Below, piece after piece: positions 51,826-60,121 of a stretch of 64,000 bases of DNA. Numbering within the stretch: position 1 is the stretch's first letter; each line of letters starts with the position of its first letter. A model generated the notes under the pieces. It was not told where the DNA came from and did no database searches. It saw only the letters and a list, made by a program, of their open reading frames with translations. Made by a program: the position numbers and the translations under genes. The stretch lies in assembly GCA_030696045.1 (NCBI GenBank), contig JAUYNO010000067.1, positions 19,093 to 83,092 on the forward strand, read 5' to 3'. The DNA comes from Stagnimonas sp. (GTDB taxonomy: Bacteria; Pseudomonadota; Gammaproteobacteria; Nevskiales; Nevskiaceae).

Positions 51826-51855
51826 GACCGAGTTCCGACCGTTTCCCGACCGTTT
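51826..51855. promoter_or_regulatory. three GACCG direct repeats with 11-bp period
   Basis: GACCG occurs at 51826, 51837 and 51848, exactly 11 bp apart. The last two are part of identical CCGACCGTTT decamers. One-helical-turn direct repeats are the usual binding pattern of OmpR/PhoB-type winged helices. The array is 31 to 60 bp upstream of the GTG of the gene encoding such a domain and about 115 bp from the divergent exported-protein gene. Binding by that regulator is inferred. Confidence 0.6.
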
Positions 51856-51885
51856 GCGTCGGCGGCGGGATTCACCGAGGGAACC

Positions 51886-54606
51886 GTGAACGAGCTCACG
51901 AAAACGGGAGCCGCAGCCAGCAGCGAAGCCCCCAGCCGGGCGCAACGCTGGCTGTTCGCCGACTGCGTGCTCGACGGTCTCAGCCTGGAACTGACGGTGC
52001 GCGGCCAGCAGGTGAAGCTGGAGCCAAAACCCCTGGAAATGCTGATGTTCCTGCTGCGCCACCCGGGCGAGGTGGTGACCAAGGACGAATTGCACGAGGG
52101 CCTCTGGCCGGGCCGTTTCCTGTCGGAGTCGGTGCTGACCAAGTGCATCGCCAAGCTGCGCCAGGGGCTCGGCGACGAGGACCAGGCCATCATCAAGACC
52201 GTGCACGGCTACGGCTACCGGCTGCTGGCGCCGGTCACCGTCGAGGCCGCCTCGGCGCTGCCGCCGAGTTCGGGCCTGGCGGCGGGCGACCATCCGCCAC
52301 AGCGGCCGCTGTGGCGCCTGCAGGAGCGGCTCGGCGCCGGTGGTTATGGCGAGGCCTGGCTCGCCAGCCACAGCAAGACCGGCGAGCGGCGGGTGTTCAA
52401 GTTCGCCCACGACGCCGGCGGCCTGACCGCGCTCAAGCGCGAGATCACCCTGTTCCGTTTATTGCAGGCCACCCATGGCACGCGCCTGGACTTCGTCCGC
52501 CTGCTCGACTGGAACCTGGAGGAATTGCCCTACTTCATCGAGGCCGAGCACGTCGCCGGCGGCGATCTGCCGCACTGGGCCGAGCAGCAGGGCGGCCTCG
52601 CCGCCGTGCCGCTGGCGCGCCGGCTGGCGCTGGCGACCCAGCTGGCCGATGCCCTGGCCGCCGCCCACGCCGCCGGGGTGCTGCACAAAGACCTGAAGCC
52701 GAGCAATGTCCTGGTCGATACCGAGGAGACGGAGCCGCGGATCAAGCTGGGCGACTTCGGCAGCGGGCGCCTGCTGGACCTGGCGAGGCTGGAGCGGCTG
52801 GAGATCACCCGGCTCGGCTTCACCGCGCTCGACCCCGATGCCGAGGGCGGCACGCCCCTGTACCTGGCGCCGGAACTGCTGGCCGGCCAGCAGCCGACGG
52901 TGCAATCGGACATCTACGCGCTGGGGGTGATCCTCTACCAGCTGCTCGCCGCCGACTGGCGCCGGCCGCTGGCGCCGGGCTGGGAGCAGAGCCTGGACGA
53001 CGAGCTGCTGCGCGAGGACGTCGCCGCTGCCGCCGCCGGCAATCCGGCGCAGCGCCTGTCCAGCGCCGCCGAACTGGGCCGGCGCCTGCGCTTCCTGGAC
53101 GAGCGCCGCGAGCGCCGGCGCGCGCAGCGTCAGGCCGAGTCCGAAGCCAGCCAGCTGCGCGCGGCCCTAGAGCGCAACCGGAGTCGCCGGCGCCAGCTGC
53201 GGGCGCTGGCGGCGGTGCTGGTGCTGGGACTTGGGTTCAGCAGTTGGGGTTTCTGGAATGCCCGCCAGGCGCAGCGGCGGGCCGAGGCAGCGGCGGCCGA
53301 GGCCAAGGCGGCCGTGGCCTTTCTCAGCGAGGACGTGCTCGCCGCCACCGACCCCTTCGGCGGCGGCCGACCGACCCTGAGTATCAAGGGCCTGCTGGAC
53401 GAGGCCGCGCCGCGCCTGCGTGAGCGCCTGGCCGACTACCCGGCCATGCGGGCACGGATGGGTCTGGCCATGGGTCGCGCCTACGAGGGCCTGGGCGACT
53501 GGATCAAGGCGCGCGAGCGCCTGGAGACCGCGCTCGCCGAAGCCGAGGCCAGCCTCGGCGTCGAAGCCGAACTGAGTCTGGCGATCGCCGACCGGCTCGG
53601 CTACGTCGCCATGCTGCAGAGCCGCTACGACGAGTCGGAGCGCATCTACCAGCGCGTCTACACACTGCGCCGGAAAATGCTCGGCGAGCGCCACGTCGAT
53701 ACGCTGTCCGCCCGCGATGGCCTGGCCTGGCTCGAATACGAGCGCGGCCATTTCGGGGTGGCCGCGCACCGCTACGAGCAACTGGTGCGCGACTATCGCG
53801 GCGTCGACGCCATCGGCCTCACCAGCGCCCAATGGAGTCTGGCCGACTGCTACCTGGAGCAGAACCGCAGCACCGAGGCCGAACGCCTGATGCGCGAGGT
53901 GATCGCCAGCACCACCCGGCTGCAGGGCGCGGAGCACCCGCGCACCCTCTGGCAGCAGAACACCCTGGGCGACGCGCTGATGAGCCAGGCGCGCTTCGAT
54001 GAAGCGGCCGCGGTGTTCGATCAGGCCTACCAGGGTCTGGCGAAGACCGTCGGCGAACTGCACCCCTATACGCTGACCGCCCTGCACTACCGGGGTCAGC
54101 TGCTGCTGGAGCGCGGCGATCCGGTTGCCGCCCTGCCCCTGCTGCGCCGCGCCTACGACAACCGCGTCCAAGCCCACGGTGCCGATCACGTCTGGGCCCG
54201 CTATTCCGCCAACCGGGTCGGCGAGGCGCTGACCCAGCTCGGGCTGGCCGGCGAGGCGCTACCGCTGCTGGAGCAAACCTACCGCCAGGGCCTGCGGGCC
54301 CAGGGCCCGGGCCATCCCAATACCCTGCTGATCCTGCGCAACCTGGCCGAGGCGCAGCTGGCCCTCGGCCAGCTGGCGCGCGCCGAACCGCTGTTGGTCG
54401 AGGGGCTGGCGGCCGGCCAGCGCAGCCTACCGCCGGACAACCTGCGGCTCGGCTATCTGCACGAGAGCCTGGGCCATCTGCGCCAGCTGCAGCGCCGCGC
54501 GGCCGAGGCGCGGGCCGAGTACCGCCAGGCCCAGGCCATCTTCGTCAAGGCCCTGGGCGAGGCGCATCCGCGCAGCCGGCGTCTGCTGTCCCAGTTGCGC
54601 CCCTAA
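51886..54606 (+). CDS. winged-helix / Ser-Thr kinase / TM / TPR regulator
   Basis: The 906-residue protein starts at a GTG. Residues about 22-115 form an OmpR/ToxR-type winged helix (QVKLEPKPLEMLMFLLRHPG, then IKTVHGYGYRLLAPV). Residues about 145-400 form a Hanks-type kinase with glycine loop LGAGGYGEAWLASHS, a candidate lysine in RRVFKFA, catalytic HKDLKPSNVL at 267, and DFGSG at 290, so it looks active. A transmembrane helix near 440-460 (LAAVLVLGLGFSSWGF) is followed by about 400 residues of tetratricopeptide repeats, predicted periplasmic. DNA binding, phosphorylation and sensing are thus in one membrane protein. It is divergent from the exported-protein/secretin cluster. Confidence 0.9.
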   Translation: MNELTKTGAAASSEAPSRAQRWLFADCVLDGLSLELTVRGQQVKLEPKPLEMLMFLLRHPGEVVTKDELHEGLWPGRFLSESVLTKCIAKLRQGLGDEDQAIIKTVHGYGYRLLAPVTVEAASALPPSSGLAAGDHPPQRPLWRLQERLGAGGYGEAWLASHSKTGERRVFKFAHDAGGLTALKREITLFRLLQATHGTRLDFVRLLDWNLEELPYFIEAEHVAGGDLPHWAEQQGGLAAVPLARRLALATQLADALAAAHAAGVLHKDLKPSNVLVDTEETEPRIKLGDFGSGRLLDLARLERLEITRLGFTALDPDAEGGTPLYLAPELLAGQQPTVQSDIYALGVILYQLLAADWRRPLAPGWEQSLDDELLREDVAAAAAGNPAQRLSSAAELGRRLRFLDERRERRRAQRQAESEASQLRAALERNRSRRRQLRALAAVLVLGLGFSSWGFWNARQAQRRAEAAAAEAKAAVAFLSEDVLAATDPFGGGRPTLSIKGLLDEAAPRLRERLADYPAMRARMGLAMGRAYEGLGDWIKARERLETALAEAEASLGVEAELSLAIADRLGYVAMLQSRYDESERIYQRVYTLRRKMLGERHVDTLSARDGLAWLEYERGHFGVAAHRYEQLVRDYRGVDAIGLTSAQWSLADCYLEQNRSTEAERLMREVIASTTRLQGAEHPRTLWQQNTLGDALMSQARFDEAAAVFDQAYQGLAKTVGELHPYTLTALHYRGQLLLERGDPVAALPLLRRAYDNRVQAHGADHVWARYSANRVGEALTQLGLAGEALPLLEQTYRQGLRAQGPGHPNTLLILRNLAEAQLALGQLARAEPLLVEGLAAGQRSLPPDNLRLGYLHESLGHLRQLQRRAAEARAEYRQAQAIFVKALGEAHPRSRRLLSQLRP

Positions 54607-54615
54607 GCTGCCAAC

Positions 54616-54638
54616 AAAAAGGCCGCCTTGCGGCGGCC
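54616..54638 (-). terminator. Rho-independent terminator of the pnt operon
   Basis: On the minus strand, a GGCCGCC/GGCGGCC hairpin with a 4-nt loop is followed by a U-run (AAAAA on the plus strand at 54616-54620), 20 bp after the pntB stop. The plus strand lacks a T-run on the far side, so the kinase gene may rely on another signal. Confidence 0.85.
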
Positions 54639-54657
54639 TCCGGGATCTGCTGAGTGC

Positions 54658-56082
54658 TTAATGCCCGCCGTCCAGGGATTTGACCGCCTGGATCATCGCC
54701 ACCATCACCTTCTGCGCATCGCCGTAGACGAGGTTGCAGTTGTCGGCGAAGAACAGCTCGTTCTCGACGCCCGAGTAACCCTTGCCCTGGCCGCGCTTGA
54801 CCACGTAGACCTGCTTGGCCTGGTCGACATTGAGGATGGGCATGCCGTAGATCGGGCTGCTCTTGTTGGTGCGCGCCGCCGGGTTCACGGTGTCGTTGGC
54901 ACCGATGACGATGGCGACGTCGGCTTCCTTGAACTCGCCGTTGACGTCTTCCATGTCATAGATCATGTCGTAGGGCACGCCGGCCTCGGCGAGCAGCACA
55001 TTCATGTGGCCGGGCATGCGGCCCGCGACCGGATGGATGGCGAACTTCACCTCGACGCCGGCATCGGTCAGCAGCTTCACGAACTCGAACAGCTTGTGCT
55101 GCGCCTGAGCGACGGCGAGGCCGTAGCCGGGGGCGATGATCACCTTGCTGGCGTAGCGCATGTTGATCGCGGCGTCGCCGGCCTCGGCCGGCTTCTGGCT
55201 GCCCTTGATCTCGCCCTGCACCTCGTCACTGCTGGGCCCGAAGTTGGAGAAGATGACATTGGCGACGCTGCGGTTCATGGCCTTGGCCATCAGCAGGGTC
55301 AGCAGGGTGCCGGCGGAGCCGACCACCATGCCGGCGATCATCAGCGCCGGGTTCTGCAGCACATAGCCCTCGAAGCCGACCGCGAGGCCGGTGAAGGCGT
55401 TGTAGAGCGAGATCACCACCGGCATGTCGGCGCCGCCGATGGGCATGGTCATCAGCACGCCGAAGACCAGGGCCAGCGCGAAGAAGAGGCCGGTCAGCGC
55501 CGCCGGCGCGTGGCCGTGGTAGCCGAACACGATCACCAGGCCCAGCGCCAGGGTCGCCAGGAACACCGTGCCATTGAGCAGCTGCTGGCCCTTGATGCGC
55601 CAGGTGCCGTTGATGCGGCCATCGAGCTTGGCCCAGGCGATCAGCGAACCGGCCAGCGAGATGGCGCCGATCAGGGAGCCGATGATGGTCACCACCAGCG
55701 GCAGCGGTCCGTGATGGCCACCGGTCTTGAGCAATTCGACCGCGCCGATGGCGGCGGCGGCACCGCCGCCCATGCCGTTGTAGAGCGCGACCATCTGCGG
55801 CATCGAGGTCATGGCGACCTTCTTGCCGCTCCACCAGGCCCAGCTGACGCCAACCGTCAGCGCGATCACTGCCAGCGCGGTGTTGACGGTCAGGTGCGGC
55901 TTGGCGGCTTCCGAGACACCGAAGTAATAGAGGAAGGCCGCCAGGGTGGCAATCGCCATGCCCCAGCCGGCGACCACGATGCCGCTGCGCGCCGTCACCG
56001 GCGAGGACATGCGCTTGAGGCCGTAGATGAACAGGAACGACGCCAGCAGCGCCGAGATGTCGATGAGGAGTTGTGGGCTCAT
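54658..56082 (-). CDS. pntB: NAD(P) transhydrogenase subunit beta PntB
   Basis: PntB is the membrane and NADP(H)-binding subunit of proton-translocating transhydrogenase, which makes NADPH from NADH and NADP+. The 474-residue protein has about nine membrane helices. The C-terminal dIII domain includes IIAPGYGLAVAQAQHKLFEF, AIHPVAGRMPGHMNVLLAEA and VIGANDTVNPAA. It follows pntAB after 13 bp. Confidence 0.97.
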   Translation of the reverse strand: MSPQLLIDISALLASFLFIYGLKRMSSPVTARSGIVVAGWGMAIATLAAFLYYFGVSEAAKPHLTVNTALAVIALTVGVSWAWWSGKKVAMTSMPQMVALYNGMGGGAAAAIGAVELLKTGGHHGPLPLVVTIIGSLIGAISLAGSLIAWAKLDGRINGTWRIKGQQLLNGTVFLATLALGLVIVFGYHGHAPAALTGLFFALALVFGVLMTMPIGGADMPVVISLYNAFTGLAVGFEGYVLQNPALMIAGMVVGSAGTLLTLLMAKAMNRSVANVIFSNFGPSSDEVQGEIKGSQKPAEAGDAAINMRYASKVIIAPGYGLAVAQAQHKLFEFVKLLTDAGVEVKFAIHPVAGRMPGHMNVLLAEAGVPYDMIYDMEDVNGEFKEADVAIVIGANDTVNPAARTNKSSPIYGMPILNVDQAKQVYVVKRGQGKGYSGVENELFFADNCNLVYGDAQKVMVAMIQAVKSLDGGH

Positions 56083-56095
56083 GGCTTGGCTCCGC

Positions 56096-56404
56096 TTAGC
56101 TCTTCTTCTTGTCGCTGGGCTTGAACATTTCCAGCATGCGTTCGGTCACCACGTAGCCGCCGGCGGCGTTACCCGCACCGAGCAGCACGCCGAAGAAGCC
56201 GATGGCCTGCTCCAGCACCGTAGTGGCATTGAGCAGCGCGTACATCGCACCGACCACGACGATGCCATGCACGAAGTTGCTGCCCGACATCAGCGGCGTG
56301 TGCAGGATCGCCGGCACCCGGCCGATGATCTCGTAGCCGGTGAAGGCGGCGAGCATGAAGATGTAGAGGGCGACGAAGCCCGTGATGACCGTGGTCGGTT
56401 CCAT
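56096..56404 (-). CDS. pntAB: NAD(P) transhydrogenase subunit alpha 2 PntAB
   Basis: This 102-residue subunit carries the membrane helices that in E. coli are fused to the end of PntA. Hydrophobic segments are visible in TVITGFVALYIFMLAAFTGY and LNATTVLEQAIGFFGVLLGA, with the conserved TPLMSGSNFVHGIVVVGAM between them. The split alpha subunit is common in Alphaproteobacteria and Xanthomonadales. Confidence 0.94.
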   Translation of the reverse strand: MEPTTVITGFVALYIFMLAAFTGYEIIGRVPAILHTPLMSGSNFVHGIVVVGAMYALLNATTVLEQAIGFFGVLLGAGNAAGGYVVTERMLEMFKPSDKKKS

Positions 56405-56417
56405 GGTGTGACTCCCG

Positions 56418-57542
56418 TTAGCCTTCGACGGCCTTCTTGGCCGCCTCGTTCTTGATCTCGCCGGCGTGCGTGAGGCAGGCCTTGGCCAGCACCTCGTCGC
56501 TCCAGTCGATATTGATCGCCTTGTCCTTGATGAACAGCTCGATCAGATTGAACTGGTTCTTGGCGTACAGCTCGCTGGCGTGCTCGCCGAGCATGGAGGG
56601 CACGTTGAGCGGGCCGACCACGCTGACCTGGCCGACCTGCACGGTCTCGCCGGGCACGGTGTACTCGGTGTTGCCGCCACCTTCGGCCGCAAGGTCGATG
56701 ATCACCGCGCCGGCCTTCATGCCATCGACCTGGGCCTTGCTGATCAGCTTCGGCGAGGGGCGGCCGGGGATGGCGGCGGTGGTGATGATGATGTCGGCGG
56801 CCTGGATGTGCTTGGTGACCACCGAGGCGATCTTTTCTTTCTCTTCCGGCGTCAGCTCACGGGCGTAGCCGCCGGTGCCACGGGCGTCGACGCCGGTATC
56901 AACGAACTTCGCGCCCAGCGACTCCGCCTGCTCCTTGGTCTCGGGGCGGACGTCATAGCCCTCGGTCATCGCACCGAGGCGGCGCGCGGTGGCGAGCGCC
57001 TGCAAGCCGGCGACACCGAGGCCCATGACCAGGCACTTGGCCGGGCGGATCGAGCCGACGGCGGTGGTCATCATCGGCAGGATGCGGGCCAGATGGGTGG
57101 CGCCCATCAGCGCCGCGTAGTAGCCGGCCAGCGCGGCCTGCGAAGACAGCGCGTCCATCGCCTGGGCGCGGGTGATGCGCGGCACCAGTTCCATCGCGAA
57201 GCTGGTGATCTTCTTGTCACGCAGCTTCTTGACCAGCTCGACTTCCTTGTGGGCGTAGACGAAGGACAGCAGGATCGCGCCCTCCTTCATGGCTTCCACC
57301 ACTTCCAGCGAGGGCGGCTGCACGCTGCAGACGATGTCGGCGTCGCCAACCATGCCCTGGGGATTGGCGATGGCGCTGACGTTCTTGAACGCCGAGTCGG
57401 CCAGTTTCACCGCCTCGCCGGCGCCGGCCTGCAGGGAAACCTCTAGACCCAGCTTGCCGAGCTTGTCGGCAACCACGGGGACGAGGGCAACGCGGCGTTC
57501 GTTCGGCCGGGTTTCTTTCAGCACGGCAAGTTTGACCGGCAT
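56418..57542 (-). CDS. pntAA: NAD(P) transhydrogenase subunit alpha 1 PntAA
   Basis: PntAA is the soluble NAD(H)-binding (dI) subunit. The ATG at 57542 (MPVKLAVLKETRPNERRVAL) gives 374 aa; the track ORF starts 23 codons earlier. Motifs include CSVQPPSLEVVEAMKEG, the Rossmann segment LVMGLGVAGLQALATARRLG, and TAAIPGRPSPKLISKAQVDG. It is the first gene of the pntAA-pntAB-pntB operon. Confidence 0.95.
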   Translation of the reverse strand: MPVKLAVLKETRPNERRVALVPVVADKLGKLGLEVSLQAGAGEAVKLADSAFKNVSAIANPQGMVGDADIVCSVQPPSLEVVEAMKEGAILLSFVYAHKEVELVKKLRDKKITSFAMELVPRITRAQAMDALSSQAALAGYYAALMGATHLARILPMMTTAVGSIRPAKCLVMGLGVAGLQALATARRLGAMTEGYDVRPETKEQAESLGAKFVDTGVDARGTGGYARELTPEEKEKIASVVTKHIQAADIIITTAAIPGRPSPKLISKAQVDGMKAGAVIIDLAAEGGGNTEYTVPGETVQVGQVSVVGPLNVPSMLGEHASELYAKNQFNLIELFIKDKAINIDWSDEVLAKACLTHAGEIKNEAAKKAVEG

Positions 57543-57629
57543 GGACGCTCCTGCAAGGTTTGTGTTCCGATGGCAGGCCTTGAGCCTCCAACGGAGGCCT
57601 GAACCTGACAAGCGGCGGGAGTCTAGCCC

Positions 57630-58223
57630 ATGCCATTCATGCCGGCACCGAAAATTTCGCTATTGCTCGGATTACTTTCCGTCATGGGACCGGCCCTGGC
57701 CGCCCCCTTCGATCCGGGCGTCGCCCTGCGGTTCGGGCAATGGACCCTGGCGCGGGCCAAGGAGGCGCCGGCGGCCCTGCCACTGGCGCCGCCCCTGTAC
57801 CGGGTCGAACCCAAGCCGGGACAGGACGAGGAGATCTACCTGTACTTCGGCGACGGCGAGGATCGCGCCCTGCTGCTGCGCTATTCGGCCGAGCCGGAGC
57901 AGGATCGGGTGGTGCTGATGACCGGCCGCTTCAGTCAGAAGCTCAACGGCTGCCGACAAGGCATGCCGGCACGCCTGCGCCCGCTGAAATCGGTGCTGGG
58001 TTCCAAGGAGGCGGTCAAGGCCGAGCGCGCCGAGTTGCCGGACGACAGCGTGTTGCGGGTCGGTGATGGCCAGCGCAGCCTGCGCCGGGTCGGCGATGAA
58101 CTGATCGCCGACCTGGGTCGCTTCCGGGTGCGCATCCTCGCCGACGGTGCCAACGTCCATGTCGGCGAGCCCGAGAGCGGCGACTTCTGCCGTTTCGAGG
58201 TCGACCCGGCCAAGCCGGACTGA
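57630..58223 (+). CDS. exported hypothetical protein
   Basis: The 197-residue protein starts at an ATG with GGGAG about 9 bases upstream and has a signal peptide (LLLGLLSVMGPALAA). The mature part is about 170 residues of mixed beta-type sequence (EIYLYFGDGEDRALLLRYSA, VLRVGDGQRSLRRVGDELIA) with single cysteines in KLNGCRQG and DFCRFEVD that could pair. I do not recognise a family. It is divergent from pntAA and converges on ppnP. Confidence 0.72.
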   Translation: MPFMPAPKISLLLGLLSVMGPALAAPFDPGVALRFGQWTLARAKEAPAALPLAPPLYRVEPKPGQDEEIYLYFGDGEDRALLLRYSAEPEQDRVVLMTGRFSQKLNGCRQGMPARLRPLKSVLGSKEAVKAERAELPDDSVLRVGDGQRSLRRVGDELIADLGRFRVRILADGANVHVGEPESGDFCRFEVDPAKPD

Positions 58224-58235
58224 TCGGCCTGCCGG

Positions 58236-58250
58236 GCCCGGAGACCGGGC
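58236..58250. terminator. hairpin between convergent genes
   Basis: GCCCGG/CCGGGC with a 3-nt loop fills the 28-bp gap between the exported hypothetical gene and ppnP. There is no long T-run on either side, so termination strength is uncertain. Confidence 0.45.
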
Positions 58251-58251
58251 T

Positions 58252-58566
58252 TCAGCCGAAGTGGCAGACGTAGTGCAGCGCGTCCAGGGTTTCGATCTCG
58301 AAACTGGAATTGCCCGGCACGCTGAAGGACTCGCCGCTGCGGTAGTCCTTGCTGGTCGCCTCGCCCTTCAGGCGCACGCGGCAATGACCGGCGATGATTT
58401 CCATCACCTCCGGCGCGCCGGTGCTGAAGGTCAGCTGGCTGGGCAGGATCACGCCGATGCTCTTCTTGCTGCCGTCGGCGAGCAGCACCGTGTGGCTGAT
58501 GCACTGGCCGCCGAAATAGACATTGGCCTTGGTGACCACGCTGACATTGTCGAACTGCGTGCTCAC
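58252..58566 (-). CDS. ppnP: pyrimidine/purine nucleoside phosphorylase PpnP
   Basis: PpnP (YaiE family, DUF1255) phosphorolyses several nucleosides. The 104-residue cupin-like protein starts with a GTG, 3 bp after the rubredoxin stop. Family motifs include [40 protein letters not shown] and CRVRLKG, ending with [20 protein letters not shown]. Its tight spacing to the rubredoxin gene suggests co-transcription with alkB. Confidence 0.93.
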   Translation of the reverse strand: MSTQFDNVSVVTKANVYFGGQCISHTVLLADGSKKSIGVILPSQLTFSTGAPEVMEIIAGHCRVRLKGEATSKDYRSGESFSVPGNSSFEIETLDALHYVCHFG

Positions 58567-58569
58567 GGC

Positions 58570-58734
58570 CTAGTCCTCGACCAGCTCGAAATCGCCCTTG
58601 GAGGCGCCGCAGTCCGGGCAGGACCAGCCGGCCGGTACGTCTGCCCACTTGGTGCCGGGGGCAATGCCCTCGTCGGGCCAGCCCAGAGCCTCGTCATATA
58701 CGTAATCGCAGACGAGGCAGCGCCACTTTTTCAT
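58570..58734 (-). CDS. rubA: rubredoxin (AlkG2-like)
   Basis: This 54-residue gene is missing from the ORF track because it is short. It has the two iron-binding pairs, [11 protein letters not shown] near the start and [14 protein letters not shown] near the end, with the usual [13 protein letters not shown] between them. The start MKKW and the CPDCG without an inserted arginine resemble AlkG2-type rubredoxins, which pass electrons to AlkB. The gene lies between alkB (106-bp gap) and ppnP (3-bp gap), as expected for an electron donor to the hydroxylase. Confidence 0.95.
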   Translation of the reverse strand: MKKWRCLVCDYVYDEALGWPDEGIAPGTKWADVPAGWSCPDCGASKGDFELVED

Positions 58735-58840
58735 ACAGGTTCTCTACGCGGACAGTTGATGAGGCGCGAATGCTAGCCGAAGCGGCGCGCCGAGTCCCAT
58801 CCCGGCGGGCCAGCGCCGCCAGGCGGGAGGGCCAATCGGC

Positions 58841-60004
58841 TCAGGCGGGCTGGGCGTAGCGGGCGATGACCTGCTCGCGGATGGCCGGCTTGATGTTGGC
58901 CTTGCGCATGTCGCCGCCGTGGTGCTCGACCACCTTCGGGTCCATCAGCCGGAACCACAGCGGCGGGAGGTAGGCCAGCAGGATCATCGCCGCATAGCCG
59001 GAGGGCAGGCGCGGCACGTCCTCGAAGTTGCGCAGGGTCTGGTAGGAGCGGGTGGGATTGGCGTGGTGGTCGCTGTGCCGCTGCAGGTGGTAGAGCAACA
59101 CGTTGGTGACCACGTGGTTGCTGTTCCAGGAATGGTGCGGCTGGCAGCGCTCGTAGCCACCGTCGGCGCGCTTCTGGCGCATCAGGCCGTAGTGCTCCAG
59201 GTAGTTCACCACCTCCAGCAGGCTGCCGCCGTAGACCGCCGCAATGATCAGCACCGGCAGCGCGATCCAGCCCAGCCAGGCGATCATGGCGCCCCAGAGC
59301 AGGGCGGTCATCGCCCAGGACTGCAGGTTGTCATTGCTCCAGTGCCAGACGCTCTTGCCCTCGCGGGTCAGGCGCTTCTTCTCGATTTCCCAGGCCGACT
59401 TGAAGGAGCCGTAGACGCAGCGCGGCAGGAACTCGTAGAAGCTCTCGCCGAAGCGCGAGGAGGCCGGATCTTCCGGGGTCGCGACGCGGGTGTGGTGGCC
59501 GCGGTTGTGCTCGACGTAGAAGTGGCCGTAGAAGCCCGGCGCCAGCGTCAGCTTGGCCAGGAAGCGCTCCAGCGGCGAGGTCTGGTGACCCAGTTCGTGG
59601 CCGATGTTGATCGCCAGGCCGCAGCCGACGCCGAGTGACAGCACCACCCCCAACCAGCCATACCAGGGCAGGGTCTGGCTCACCGCGAACCAGACCATGT
59701 AGGCCCACATACCCAGATACACCGGCACCGAGATGAACAGCGCCCAGCGGTAGTAGCTGTCCTTGGCGAGCGATTCCATCGCCGCGTCCGGCGGGTTGGC
59801 GTCGTCTTCGCCCAGCAGGCGATCGGCCATCGGAATCAGGCCGTAAAGGATAAAGAAGCCGAGCCAGAGGCTGATGGTCCAGCCGGTCAGCTGGTAGCCG
59901 ATGGTGCCCGCCAGCGGCAGGAACATCACCAGCGCGCCGAGCGGCCAGAGATAGCGCTTGTTGTCGGTCCAGGCAGTCGGGGTGGGCAGGCTTGCGATCG
60001 TCAT
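58841..60004 (-). CDS. alkB: alkane 1-monooxygenase AlkB
   Basis: AlkB is the integral-membrane di-iron hydroxylase that converts medium-chain alkanes to 1-alkanols using rubredoxin electrons. The 387-residue protein has about six membrane helices. The histidine boxes diagnostic for AlkB are NIGHELGHQTS near residue 133, VEHNRGHHTRVATPEDPASS near 165, NYLEHYGL near 270, and LQRHSDHHANPTRSYQTLR near 306. The last distinguishes AlkB from fatty-acid desaturases. GGAGG precedes the ATG. A palindrome overlaps its promoter. Confidence 0.97.
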   Translation of the reverse strand: MTIASLPTPTAWTDNKRYLWPLGALVMFLPLAGTIGYQLTGWTISLWLGFFILYGLIPMADRLLGEDDANPPDAAMESLAKDSYYRWALFISVPVYLGMWAYMVWFAVSQTLPWYGWLGVVLSLGVGCGLAINIGHELGHQTSPLERFLAKLTLAPGFYGHFYVEHNRGHHTRVATPEDPASSRFGESFYEFLPRCVYGSFKSAWEIEKKRLTREGKSVWHWSNDNLQSWAMTALLWGAMIAWLGWIALPVLIIAAVYGGSLLEVVNYLEHYGLMRQKRADGGYERCQPHHSWNSNHVVTNVLLYHLQRHSDHHANPTRSYQTLRNFEDVPRLPSGYAAMILLAYLPPLWFRLMDPKVVEHHGGDMRKANIKPAIREQVIARYAQPA

Positions 60005-60033
60005 GGGTTTCCTCCAGCGGGGTGGTGACGCTG

Positions 60034-60063
60034 TTTATAGAACGAGCGTTCAATTAATCTTAA
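60034..60063 (-). promoter_or_regulatory. alkB promoter with palindromic operator in the spacer
   Basis: On the minus strand, TTAAGA (60063-60058) and TATAAA (60039-60034) form a -35/-10 pair with an 18-bp spacer, about 30 bp before the alkB ATG. The spacer contains the perfect inverted repeat GAACG-CT-CGTTC (60051-60040), a form typical of TetR-family operators for fatty-acid and alkane genes. A repressor bound there would block RNA polymerase. The adjacent HxlR gene has a different palindrome, so the regulator is probably encoded elsewhere. Confidence 0.6.
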
Positions 60064-60121
60064 TCTGCCATCGTTGGATGTCAACGACCGCCCGTCGCCG
60101 GCCCGACGAACGGCCTGGGCC

